Positions 26,101 through 35,911 of a stretch of 46,805 nt of DNA are shown here, piece by piece. A program made the translations under genes and the position numbers. The notes under the pieces are model-generated. The model did not search any database and was not told the DNA's origin. It saw only the letters and a list, made by a program, of their open reading frames with translations. Source of the DNA: Hymenoscyphus infarciens (taxonomy: Eukaryota; Ascomycota; Leotiomycetes; Helotiales; Helotiaceae); contig LLCB01000391.1 of NCBI GenBank assembly GCA_001414345.1, positions 1 to 46,805 of the forward strand, read 5' to 3'. The first letter of the stretch is position 1; the number at the start of each line of letters is the position of its first letter.

Positions 26101-27378
26101 TAAACTTAGATTATATTATAAGGAACTTTTTAATTAGTTTCTTTTAGAGGTCTATCTAGAAAGAAGCTTCTAAGTACTATATAATCTCTTTTAACTTCTT
26201 ATTATCTAAGAGATTATTAAGAGTAGAATTACACTTTCTAATAAGTATAAATTCTAAGGTTTAGTAGTTAATAGGTTTCTAAAAGTGTTCTTAACTAGTC
26301 TTATATAGACATTTCTTATTATTAGAACCTCTATTTTAAGCTCTATTCCTAGAATTAGATAAGTTATTACTTCTATTTCTAAGAATAGAGAACATTCTAC
26401 TAGCCTTTTTACTAGTTTTTAATATAAAGTATTTATATAAGATTCTTAAAAACATTTTAGTAAGATTATTAAGTAATATAACTCCTTTCTTAAGCTTTAT
26501 ATTATTAATTAATTATATCTTTTAACTTATTACTTAGATAGGAGTAATTTAGTAAACTATATCTAAGAAGTTCTTTATTATAAGTAGACTCTTAATCTCT
26601 AAGAGTTAAAAATTTTTCACTTAATTATAATAGTGTTTTTAGTTAAAAAACTAGTAATTAGAGTTTATAGACTCTAATTTAGTTTAAGTAAGCGTATTCT
26701 AGTATTTTATATATACTATATCTTCTACGCTTTCTAATATTAGTACTAGGTTACTTTTAAGCTTTTAAATTAGGTCCTAGAGAGCGAATTTCCTAGTATA
26801 TCTAAGTAAGGATTAGGCTTCTAAGAATATAAACTCGTCTATAGTACTCTCTACTTAGGAGCTAACTTTATATATCTTACCTTATATAGTATAAAACTTA
26901 TTAATTTTAAAAGTATATCTTTTAATATTATCTCTAAAGTCTTCTTTAATATTATTAGCTAATACTAAAAGAAGTAGTTCTAATAGATCTCTTCCTATAT
27001 ATTAAGCTACTAAGAGTATATCCTAGGCTTTATTTACTATAAGCTAGGCTTCTTTAAGTCTAATATTCTTATTAAATATAGCCTATTTAATCGTAGAATA
27101 GAGTCTTTTAAGCTTGTTAGCATTCTTAATATTAGAGCTATTTAGATTAAAGTATTCCTAGACTCTTTCTTAGTAAGTAATATAAAAGAAGCAGTTATAC
27201 TATATAAGCTATAAGTTTTAGTTAGTAAAGAGGACTTTTTTAGTTAAGAGTAAGCTTACTATTATAAAAGCAGTACTCTTAAAGAGAAGATAAAGATAGA
27301 TAAAAAGAAGATAAAGCTAATATAACTAGCGTAGTAGAAGTAGTATTCTATCTACTAACTAAGCTTATAACTATAACA

Positions 27379-27535
27379 ATTATAGAAGCTATATTAAGAG
27401 TATAAGATAAGTAAAGTAAAGTTAAAGTAGATACTTAATTCCTAGAACTATAAGAGAGAGTATAAGGCTTTAAATACTATGCTTCTTACTTAAAAGGTAG
27501 AGATTATTAGGTAATCCTTTGTATAACCTACCTTT
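27379..27535 (+). repeat. 157-bp direct repeat, copy 2
   Basis: Second copy of 19,732-19,888. It is somewhat less AT-mutated at its end (cctacctttgtct here, cctatctttatta there). It starts directly after a TAACA that could be the edge of the nested copia element. Confidence 0.85.
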
Positions 27536-29220
27536 GTCTCGTAATATCTAGCTATATTATTCTTACTTTAAAAAGGTAAATAATATTCTCTTTTCTTTCT
27601 CTTTTTCTTTCTCTTTTACTTTACTAATAATATCTTAAAATAAGAAAAGATCTCTAAATACTATAATTAAACTAGAAGATTACTAGTATATACTACTATA
27701 GTAGTACTCTACCTAGCTTATAAGTAAGAGTACTTAGAAAAGGCCTAAGAACCTAGCTAAATAACCTCTACTTAGGCTATAATAGAAAAACTATAGAATA
27801 ATAATTATTACTCTAAGGTAGTATCTAGCTATATAAATAATACTAATATTAATCTTTAGATTATATTATTTAGCCTACTTTATTACTCTCTAATATCTAT
27901 CTAAGTATCTAATTTATTTACCTAGTTTTTATCTTAAAAGAAGAGTAAGAAGTAAGCTTTAACCTTTGTTTTAACTTTATCTCTTTTTACTTTAATCTTT
28001 TAATTTTACCTCTTTTTAACTAATATACTTTAACCTAGGCTTCTCTCTCTTATAAGTAATAAGTATATTTAATATTATACTCTTTTATCTTAAGATATAA
28101 GTAAAAGTATAATTAAATAGTAGCTCTAATCTACTTAAAAGAAGGCTTATTCTAATCTTTATAAGATAGTAATAAATATACTTTCTATCTTATATTTAAG
28201 TGTCTTAGTAGAACACCTCTAGTTTTTAGCTAAATTAGTAGTTATAGATTAATATAATTATCTTAAGATATATAGGATAAAGATACTTAAATATTTAAAG
28301 TTTTAGTATAAGATTATATTCTTTAATCTTATTAGCTAATTCTAAAGTAAGAAGAAGGTGTTTAATATATAAGAAGTACTTTAAGATAGCTTAAATAAAA
28401 GTACTTTTACTTATAAGATAAATAGTAGGTCTAGTTTTAGTTTAAGTTTTAAGAGGTCTATAAACTAAACTTATTTTTATTATTTTTTCTAGTAGTATAT
28501 ATTTATTCTTATATTTTAAGTACTTAAATAGTTATTTTGCTTTATCTAAAGAATTTTATAGTATACTATTAATTTATTATTAAATAAAGAGTTATAAGAA
28601 GGCTTAGTTATTAAGGTATTATTACTAAACTAATTATTTTAAAAAATATTATATCTAGTAAATTAGTTATTCTTAATAACTACGTCTTCTAAAAAGAAGC
28701 TCTAAATACTAAAAATTTAATTAAATACTAATTAGTTACTATTAAACTTCTTATTAAATTTAAAGTATTATAATTAATTATATACTATAATCTTTATATA
28801 AAATATTAAGTAAGGTATACTAAGACCTAGGTCTTAGTATAGTATATAGATAATATATATCTTAAATATCTATTAATTTATATACTAAAAAGCGACTTTT
28901 AGCTACGTATTTAATTAAACTACTAGCTTTTTATAAAATCGCCTAATATACTTAGTTTAGGCTATAATAAATAACTTCTACTAATTATTTTATTAATATC
29001 TATTATTATTATTATATAGTTTCAAAGTAATAAAAGAGTATATAAAAAAGTATAAATAGCCTTATTTTAAGAAAAAGTAGGTTTTAGTACTTATAAGTTA
29101 TTAAAAGATATACTGTATAATATCACGATATTACGATAGTATTATAGTGTATTTAGATATATACTACTAAGATATTATAATAATATATTAATCTAAAATA
29201 CTATAGTATTTTATCACGAT

Positions 29221-29239
29221 AATACTATCGACTACACTG
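29221..29239 (-). repeat. Right terminal inverted repeat
   Basis: Read on the minus strand it is CAGTGTAGTCGATAGTATT, matching the left end at 16,911 except for one transition. Directly inside are inverted copies of cgatagtattat around 29,133 and 29,218. Confidence 0.75.
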
Positions 29240-29247
29240 AATACGGC
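29240..29247 (+). repeat. 8-bp target-site duplication (right copy)
   Basis: AATACGGC, the better-preserved partner of AATATAGC at 16,903-16,910. Confidence 0.6.
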
Positions 29248-31650
29248 TACGTTTTATCGAGGGCCCTTCGGATTTAAGGCAGCAGCTTGGGGACGATCTC
29301 GTAGCTTTTGAGTAACAAGAAAAATAGTCGCGTGACAACCCCACTCATTATTCTCTACAGTCCTTCCTATCATACTCTTGTAGCGTCTCAACTAGGTTAC
29401 TATAACTGTCGACAGAAAATCTCACTTCCCCGAGAACAGCGGCCAGTGGCCAGACCTAGAGATTTCGTATTAGATGAACGAACACTTTAATATTAGGATT
29501 CGAGTTACGATATTCAGATAAGTGTCTATCGCTGCTAAGAAGCCAAATAACAAAAGGTTTCGCTTAACTCGGATCAAAAAGAAGACAACTGCCCAAATCA
29601 GCTGTCGTAACCTTGGTAAGACCAGAAAGCTTCTTATCTAAATTCTTCAAAACCTCCCCCCTCAGACCAGAAAACGTTTCCTCATCCTAGACATACAAGA
29701 CGTATTTGAAAACAAGTGTTGGCCACTCATCAAGACTCAAAAGCCTATTAGCAACATCTCTGCCATTCTTGTACAAACACCTAGAGATTATATCAACTAT
29801 CATCTTCCTAACCTAGTGAACGAGAAACATATAGAGAAGGCTAATCTTGAGAGCTCTTCGACGACGATCTACCCCCGCACCGTCATGAGTTGAGGAAACA
29901 GGCACCAAAACAGAGCGTAATCTCCTTTGAAGCTGTGTGATGCTTCTATCAGGTATTTGATTCTTAGTATCTCTTTGAAAAGTCGCCACCTAAATTTAGC
30001 ATAGTAATCGCAATCCCTCGAAGATTCTGTCCTCGAAATATATTAATTTTGAAGAGACAGCACCCGTGGCTCTAGGACATAGCTCAAGGGTTCTATTCAC
30101 GTTCCGCGACGTAAGCCAGATAGCGGAATGAACAGCCACAATGACAACCCAGGACACAGGTCTAGAGTTTAGCTAGTTTTGTATACCCTAGGTGGTAGCA
30201 CCAGGATGCAGCGCTAGCGAAAAGTATATATACAACCAATAGCAATTTAAACCAGTGATGCCTATCGAGGAGCCCTGAAAGAAGCCCGGTGGCCCGGAAA
30301 AAGAAAATAACACTCCTGCATTCATTACCAACCAGGAAGTAAACAAGATGGCAGATATTGAGATTTGGACCGATGGTTTTCTTAATGAACGCCACCGGGC
30401 CATTGGGAATAGGAATGTCCAGTACAAATGTACAAAGGTACAAAGCGCACGCAAGAGAGTCAATTTATAGCCTGAATATCGCTTACCAAATTAGGCATAA
30501 AATGAAAAACCCAAGAGATTGTCTATCCATGTCTATCCACCAAATTAGAAGACAGTATCAACCGATAGGCACTAAGAGAAAGAACCATAGTTCAAAATAT
30601 ATAACAGAAAAATCCGCACACGATTTGTTTTCTAGAAGAAACCGAATGAAGTCTTACCTACAGAGTAGACGACGGTATAAACTAAACAATACATCCCCTA
30701 ATCGCCATAAAACAGCGGAAGCGAGACAACTACGAGAAAGAAAAGAAATAATATGTAACAAGCACCTAGTTCTACATGAGTCAGCAGCGCCAAATCATAT
30801 ATACAGTAGAGCCAATCGGAATTGCTTAAATGACGAACCTTTCCCAACGTAAAGAACAAAACGACGAATAGTAAAGAAAAGAATATTAAAGAAATAAAGG
30901 TCGAGTATGTGTTTAGAGAAAAGATGGTTTCAAATAAACGATTAATTATCGAGTAAGCTGCAAATAATCTCGTATACTAAGCCTAATATTTAGAGGCTAA
31001 AACCAGCGCTGCGAGTAAGCTAGATAAATGTCGAGTAAGCTGCAAACTAGTATGAAAGCTATAAACCAAGTAAGCTATAAATCATTAAGTCAGCTAGCTA
31101 TAAATTTCCGAGTAGGCTTCACACTACCGAGTAAGCTATATATTATATTTAAAGTCCAAAACAAGAGTTATAACAGATAAACGTATAGTAAGCTACAAAT
31201 GTGTAAGTAACCCAACCCCTAAAATTAAGGGCCAAAACAAGTAAGTAGCCGGGGCCGAAAAATTTCGAGACACGAATGAGTGTGAAACAATGAGATAGGA
31301 CAGTTCATAGCGGGAGTAGAAGAGAGATATACCAATCTGTATTCCCAAAATCAGAGTCTTTTAAGGTAAGATAGTAGGGCAAAGACAGTATAGATAACTA
31401 AGTAACAACAACACCGAAAAAAGAAGCAGGCATTAGATGAGAGAAGGAAAAAAGGAACTGGTATCATTGAATAAACCACACCCATCAATATAAACGTTGC
31501 TCAAAAAAAAAAAAAAAACAAGGATCCAAAACCAAACAAATCGATCCACAGCTCCCTGTACGTACCCCAATTTTGGGTACCCCGAACGCCTTGCCCTCTC
31601 CTCCCCTATTCACGAAAGAACCACCCATGAATGGACTAAATTACAGTTAA
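29248..31650. other. Non-RIP region without a supportable gene
   Basis: Composition is normal, but I see no conserved protein, RNA gene or intron pattern. The longest ATG-led frame (30,373-30,852, 159 codons, plus strand) is rich in Arg, Lys, Asn and His and resembles nothing I know. Opposite-strand frames overlap it. A degenerate 15-mer array lies at 30,949-31,200. A run of 17 A lies near 31,503-31,519, and a GTACCCC dyad at 31,561-31,583 lies about 75 bp downstream of the phosphatase stop codon. Confidence 0.6.
30949..31200 (+). repeat. Irregular array of CGAGTAAGCTGCAAA-like motifs
   Basis: Best copies start at 30,950 and 31,032 (both cgagtaagctgcaaa). Weaker ones start near 31,012 (cgagtaagctagata), 31,068 (caagtaagctataaa), 31,109 (cgagtaggcttcaca), 31,128 (cgagtaagctatata) and 31,186 (tagtaagctacaaat). 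Spacing varies from 19 to 62 bases, so this is not a simple tandem repeat. It could be a cluster of protein-binding sites or a decayed satellite. Confidence 0.6.
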
Positions 31651-31657
31651 ACACCCC

Positions 31658-33437
31658 TCAAAGACCCTTAGGCCGTCCTCCTTCAACGATGACTTGTTCA
31701 TCAATTCTCTTCGCCAACTCCTCTTCGTTGCCGTGTTCTATACGTTTATAAGTCGTTATCTTGGCTTCATTCATGTCGATCTCGAACATGCGTATCCTGC
31801 GATGATACCCTCCATATCCGCCGTAGCCTCCAAATCCGGCGCCGCCGCCGTAGCACATCCAGAGGGCGGGGTTACCGGATTCGTTGGGGGAGAGGGAGCA
31901 GTATTCGTTTGCGTGGTCACTTTGTGATGTTAGTTTATATTTGATGGGGATGGGGAAAAGAGACAAGGAGTAAGGGAAGAAGATGAAGGATACTTACTGG
32001 CCACAACTAACCATCACCACACCCTTTTCTACAAGGGCATCCCGGAAACCAGAGTTAAACCCCGGAGCCGTAACGCGTTCTCTCCACTGCCCAACACGTT
32101 GTAGTTCTGTATCAGCGTATTCTGGGAGTGGGATGTGGATGAATGCTAGATCCATATGGATATGTGTGTACCCCTCATGCGCTTTCTTCAATCCATCCGC
32201 TGTTTTCTTGAACCAATCGATTTGGTTCTTCTTCAACCAGTCGTAACCCTTGAATGTGTGTTCATCGGGGGAATATGCATGGGTGTCTAGGAGGTAGAGT
32301 GTCAAAGCCGAGTGCTTTGAATTTCCTTGTGCAAGAACTTCCACGTAGTAGTTTCCTATACCTTCGATATCTTCAGGACCGGCCATGGAGAGGGAATATG
32401 GAAGGGATTCGACTAAAGCCATTTGTTGTGCTCGTGGTAGAGATCCCTCATCATCGTGATTTCCAAAGATGGATGCGTAGGGAATCTTGCGCTTGACAAG
32501 TAATTCGGCATACTTGAAAATAGCACTCTGTGCGTCAGGAGCCGTCTCTCCATTAACCTGGTCCCCACTCAAGATAACCAAATCCGGTTTCTCCTCATCC
32601 AACAATCTCGCAATGAACTGTAACGTCCTTGTATCCGCCTCGCATTTCCCACCTTCGAATCCCGCAGGCTCAGGGTCTCTGCAATGACCAGTCCCAGTAC
32701 TAAAATGTATATCCGCCAACTGCATAATCTTGAACTTCCCATCCCCTCGTATGCGGGGAATCAGTTTCGCAGGCGCGGGCGGTTTCCCCCTCCTAACGCT
32801 CAATCGCGCCTCATGTATTTCCCCCGCGACATCCAACAGCAGAGGTCTATCCACCGTCTCCCACCCCGGTCTTGGATCAACAGCATCCGCCCCAAACAGC
32901 ACATCCACAGCCGTAATCGCCTTGGAAGAATCACTCGCGGACTTCTTACTCGATCTTTTCAACCAAAGCCCTCCAGGTCTAGCCTCCCACCTCGCATTCT
33001 CCTCGCCCTTCTCCCCATTTGTAGGATCTAAACGGCCAACCTTGAGATCAACAATGACTTTATCATCTCCCGAAAGCTCCTCTTCCTTTCTACGTTTCAC
33101 ATGGACGTATGCGCTCGAGACCCATCCACTGCCAAGGTATAAATCCTTCTCTATCCGATGCCAGATTTCTTCATCGAGTTTGCAGCTTGTGAAGAGGTTG
33201 ACGGTGGAGCATTTCGTGACGGTGATGTCTGTTATTACGAGACCGGGGTGGTGCGCGGGCATGACATTGTGGATTGCGGAGGGGAGGACTCGAAATCGGT
33301 TGTCGAGGAAGAAGACCACTATCACGGAGAGGATAGCCAGTGCGCCGAGTTGGCATGCTGTGCGGACCTAAAGAATTTAGCAGAATACCCTGCGGTCGTA
33401 GCAAAGAGGTGGGTATATATACAATTCTTCTCGTCAT
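31658..33437 (-). CDS. Dcr2-like calcineurin-type metallophosphatase
   Basis: Likely a membrane-anchored Dcr2-family phosphoprotein phosphatase (the yeast protein acts on cell-cycle targets and Ire1). Exons 33,437-33,423, 33,367-31,998 and 31,919-31,658 give 548 residues, near the yeast length. Introns have GTATAT..TTTAG and GTAAGT..AAAG ends with CTAA/CTAAC branch sites. Joining exon 1 (MTRRI) restores a hydrophobic segment at about residues 9-26, a signal anchor. Metallophosphoesterase motifs in order: LADIH 222-226, GDQVNG 273-278, GNHDDE 307-312, FIHIPLPEY 414-422 and GHDHANEY 461-468; the last is created by splicing exactly across intron 2, which confirms the junction. A Gly/Tyr-rich stretch lies at 485-500. 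It shares strand with the methyltransferase upstream. An upstream frame overlaps the start codon (see 33,434-33,709). Confidence 0.93.
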
Positions 33438-33709
33438 GGCGATCCTGGGAGCTCTATGAGGCTATCGTGGAGCTTGAAGCGGTTTGGTTTCTGCTGGCAC
33501 TCCTGGTCCATGTATGCGGAAGCAGGAGAAACTTTCAGGCGGGCATCTCTCAAGGTGATATCAGAGAATATTAGAAGGTCGTTAAAGGTCGTAGAGTTTG
33601 GTAGGATTGTACACAACAAAGAGTTGGTGAAGAAGAGGACGAAGGCGAAAGGGGGTGCCCGGCCAAAATCCATCACGGCCCAGTCGTTCCCCAGATTTTC
33701 AAGGTTCAT
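33434..33709 (-). other. 91-codon upstream frame ending on the phosphatase start codon
   Basis: An ATG at 33,709 opens a 91-codon frame whose TGA stop overlaps the Dcr2-like start as ATGA. It matches no family I know. If the transcript starts upstream of 33,709, this is an upstream ORF that would reduce translation of the phosphatase or supply it by reinitiation. If the transcript starts inside, it is chance. Confidence 0.3.
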
Positions 33710-33957
33710 ACAGCCTCACTTTGCCGCAACATCCTTGTAAAGGATCGTATTTCGTGACTACAAGTATGCCCCCTTTGAGCTGTCTCCATATGTTCAAATC
33801 ATTGATAAGCTAGGATAAAATCAAAAAAGTTGCAGCAGAATTCGAAGCATCGTTACGCGATTTCCCCCCGGGGTATAAGTAAGATCTATCTAACCCTACA
33901 ATAAAATACATATCCGCCCTGACAAGCAGATTCAGATTTAGATCCAATCATATATAA

Positions 33958-34181
33958 GGCCCGCCAGGGGGTGCAGGAATTCGTGACTGGCGAATAGTTA
34001 ACTAACTCTCCACTATTCCTTCTATTATTTATCTAAAACTCGATAAATCGATTCTATTATTCTAAAAGGCTTAATTAATTAAGATTTTAATATAATTATT
34101 ATTCTAAAGAAGTTAGAGCAATTGTAGAAGTGTAAGTACTTCGAGAATACAGTCACGAATTCCTGCACCCCCTGGTGGGCC
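33958..34181. mobile_element. MITE-like element with 32-bp GC-rich inverted arms
   Basis: Arm 33,958-33,989 (ggcccgccagggggtgcagg...) is the inverse of 34,150-34,181 with one transition in 32 bases. The core between them (about 33,995-34,130) is AT-rich and poor in CA/TG, while the arms keep high GC. Flanks are TA-rich, as for TA-targeting elements, but the outermost bases differ by an indel. The right arm lies 70 bp beyond the methyltransferase stop codon, so the element may be transcribed in its 3' UTR and form a strong hairpin. Confidence 0.7.
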
Positions 34182-34251
34182 CCTAATTTTACAACTTAGT
34201 AGTTTCCGCACCTGCTGGGACCTTATTTGACCATACTTCAGAGTCTGTCGA

Positions 34252-35704
34252 TTATTCCGTAACAGGACGAGAGAGAGGTTGCTCACTACCCTCAATCGGC
34301 TCACTAATAATTTCCTCATCGCCAGCAGAAGACTCGCTCGATTCCTCAAGGATCGTTTCAACCGGAGAGTCGATATTCAGACGTCTTTCTGAAAAAGGCC
34401 TTTGTGGGACCATCTTTCGCCATTGACCAACAAATCCTCCACCTTGAACTCGGCCACCAACTTTAGGTCGGCAAACCATTTCCCAGCCATCTTCTGAATT
34501 CCCAGAAGACTCAGACAACGACTCAACTTCAGCTTCAGCTTCGACCTCATCTCCGATCTCTCTTGCAGTAACTTTTTGCAACTCCTTCTCAGCAACAGCT
34601 TGCAAATAAGCTCGTGGCCTAATGGGTCGAACATCCCATTCTCGTCCACCAACACCCGTCGCATCACCCAATTCAATAACAGTGTCCAAAAAGACTGGGA
34701 TACCAATCTTCTTGCTGTGAAGAACACATGTGTTGATTTGGGTAATTTGAGGTGCAAAGATGAGTAATGATCCATTGGGTTTCAACGCGCTGGATACAAT
34801 ATCTATGTAATTATGAGCACCCGGGAGATCAAGAATCGCATGATCGAGAAACGGAACGCCACCATTCTCTGAGAATCTTTTGTTGATAAAACCCTCGATT
34901 GTGCCGACGTGGAAATCTATATTGGGGAGATACATCCCCTTTCGAAAATTCTTGATCATGTTGTGGGCATGAGCGGAGTAGGCTGGTGAACGATCGAGGG
35001 TGTGGACAATCGCTCGTCGAATATCCTTCACACTATCAATCTTCCCATTTGGATTCGCAGCGTGTATAGCCCGGGCGAGGTTGAGGGTAAAAGCACCATG
35101 TCCGGTCCCAGCTTCAAATATTTCCAGTTTTTCTCCACCATTTGGGTTGCCGGAATTATAAATATCCGGTACCGTCGGATGAAGATCTAATAATGCCAAA
35201 GTAGCAACCGCATCCGCAGAATATATCTGCCAAAAACACTCGTTAGCCTCGTCGCAATAGTCATCCAGTCTATCGAAAACCCACAGGAGTAACCAGTCTC
35301 TCAGATAAATCCGTATACTCCGCAAGAGACGGTTCTTGCAATCGATATTCATTCCCTCTCCTCGACCTCACTGTCTCCCGTATCCCTCGACCGATAATCC
35401 AGTCATGACTGAGTTTGTCCCTCGAGCTGCTGAGTTTTATGGAGCCGCCCTTGGTGAGGGGTTGGGAGAGAATGGAGTCTGCTTTTGTGTTTCTTGTACC
35501 GATCCGTTTTAGTAGTACGATGTCGTTTTCTGGGGGAGAGAATTTTGGTTAGTTTGGGAGGTAAAATATGATGGGGGAATTGTCTCGAGGCGGACCTTCA
35601 ATTATGCCATTGGAAAATGCTCGTCTGTCGGACAATGTTGCAAGCGGGGATATTGATATGGGACGCCTAGACAGTAACGACCTCGTCAGTAGTGGTATTG
35701 TCAT
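34252..35704 (-). CDS. Mitochondrial tRNA (adenine-58-N1)-methyltransferase, Trm61-like
   Basis: Predicted to use S-adenosylmethionine to methylate adenine in the T-loop of mitochondrial tRNA. Exons 35,704-35,596, 35,529-35,285 and 35,226-34,252 give 442 residues. The introns are 66 and 58 nt; intron 1 has an unusual GTCCGC donor but a good CTAAC branch site. Splicing yields the family order: a basic, Ser-rich mitochondrial leader (about 1-30), an N-terminal domain with YRLQEPSLAEYTDL, then RLVTP joined to IYSADAV. The SAM-binding loop FEAGTGHG is at about 155-162 and DLPG at about 251-254, followed by GSLLIFAPQ. The C-terminal ~110 residues are acidic and Glu/Ser-rich, probably disordered. 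The gene is divergent from the lipase, with 207 bp between start codons. Start chosen because it begins the leader; a TTG-led extension upstream is less likely. Confidence 0.88.
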
Positions 35705-35911
35705 GGTAAGAAGGGGGATTTGAGGTGTGAATAGCTTCAATTGCGATTACGCCCGGAAGCCAAAATATAATATTTCGAGAACATTAGGGGTGGTGCTGAC
35801 GCGCAGCGGGATCCTTCCGCTGAAATCCGGGGTACCCGTGTAGGTACCCGAGGTCATCGTCTCACAAGCTCGGGAGGATCACCACGTTTCAACAACACCA
35901 AACAACACAAT
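35705..35911. promoter_or_regulatory. Divergent promoter, methyltransferase / lipase
   Basis: Only 207 bp separate the two start codons, so both promoters must share it unless they extend into the genes. It holds a GC-rich dyad gggtacccgtgtaggtaccc at 35,830-35,849. Similar GTACC dyads occur at 31,561 and in the lipase intron at 36,151. I see no clear TATA box. Confidence 0.5.

Larger units (their letters stand above)
16911..29239. mobile_element. 12.3-kb hAT-like DNA transposon, RIP-inactivated
   Basis: The left end begins CAGTGTGGTCGATAGTATT and the right end, read on the other strand, CAGTGTAGTCGATAGTATT: 18 of 19 bases match. The flanks are a decayed 8-bp duplication. CAGNG ends with an 8-bp duplication are the hAT pattern, although the length is well above usual hAT size. 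Sub-terminal copies of tatcacgata and cgatagtatta sit near the right end, and actacgata and its inverse near the left. Inside are a nested minus-strand copia remnant, a 157-bp direct repeat and an unrecognised decayed frame (20,343-21,583). I could not identify a transposase, so the superfamily rests on the ends only. Confidence 0.65.

Noticed and set aside
29308..29490. 60-codon plus-strand frame right after the large transposon
   Set aside because: No domain, no conserved pattern, and it begins at a non-ATG codon; it is within the range expected by chance.
30358..30852. 164-codon plus-strand frame (ATG at 30,373)
   Set aside because: Very basic, unfamiliar composition, overlapped by two minus-strand frames, no promoter or homology visible. 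Noted in the region entry but not called a gene.
30949..31200. Possible CRISPR array
   Set aside because: Motifs are short and degenerate, spacing is irregular, and the window is clearly from a eukaryote.
29248..31650. tRNA or 5S rRNA gene
   Set aside because: I looked for B-box-like GGTTCRANNCC words with a matching cloverleaf on both strands and found none; the ggattcgag near 29,496 has no partner stem.
32730..33574. Plus-strand frames of 115-213 codons opposite the Dcr2-like gene
   Set aside because: They are antisense shadows of a gene whose family motifs are clear on the minus strand.
35227..35284. Open reading through methyltransferase intron 2 (start at 35,352)
   Set aside because: The read-through frame lacks the conserved YRLQEPSLAEYTDL and RLVTP segments, which appear only when 35,284-35,227 is spliced out.
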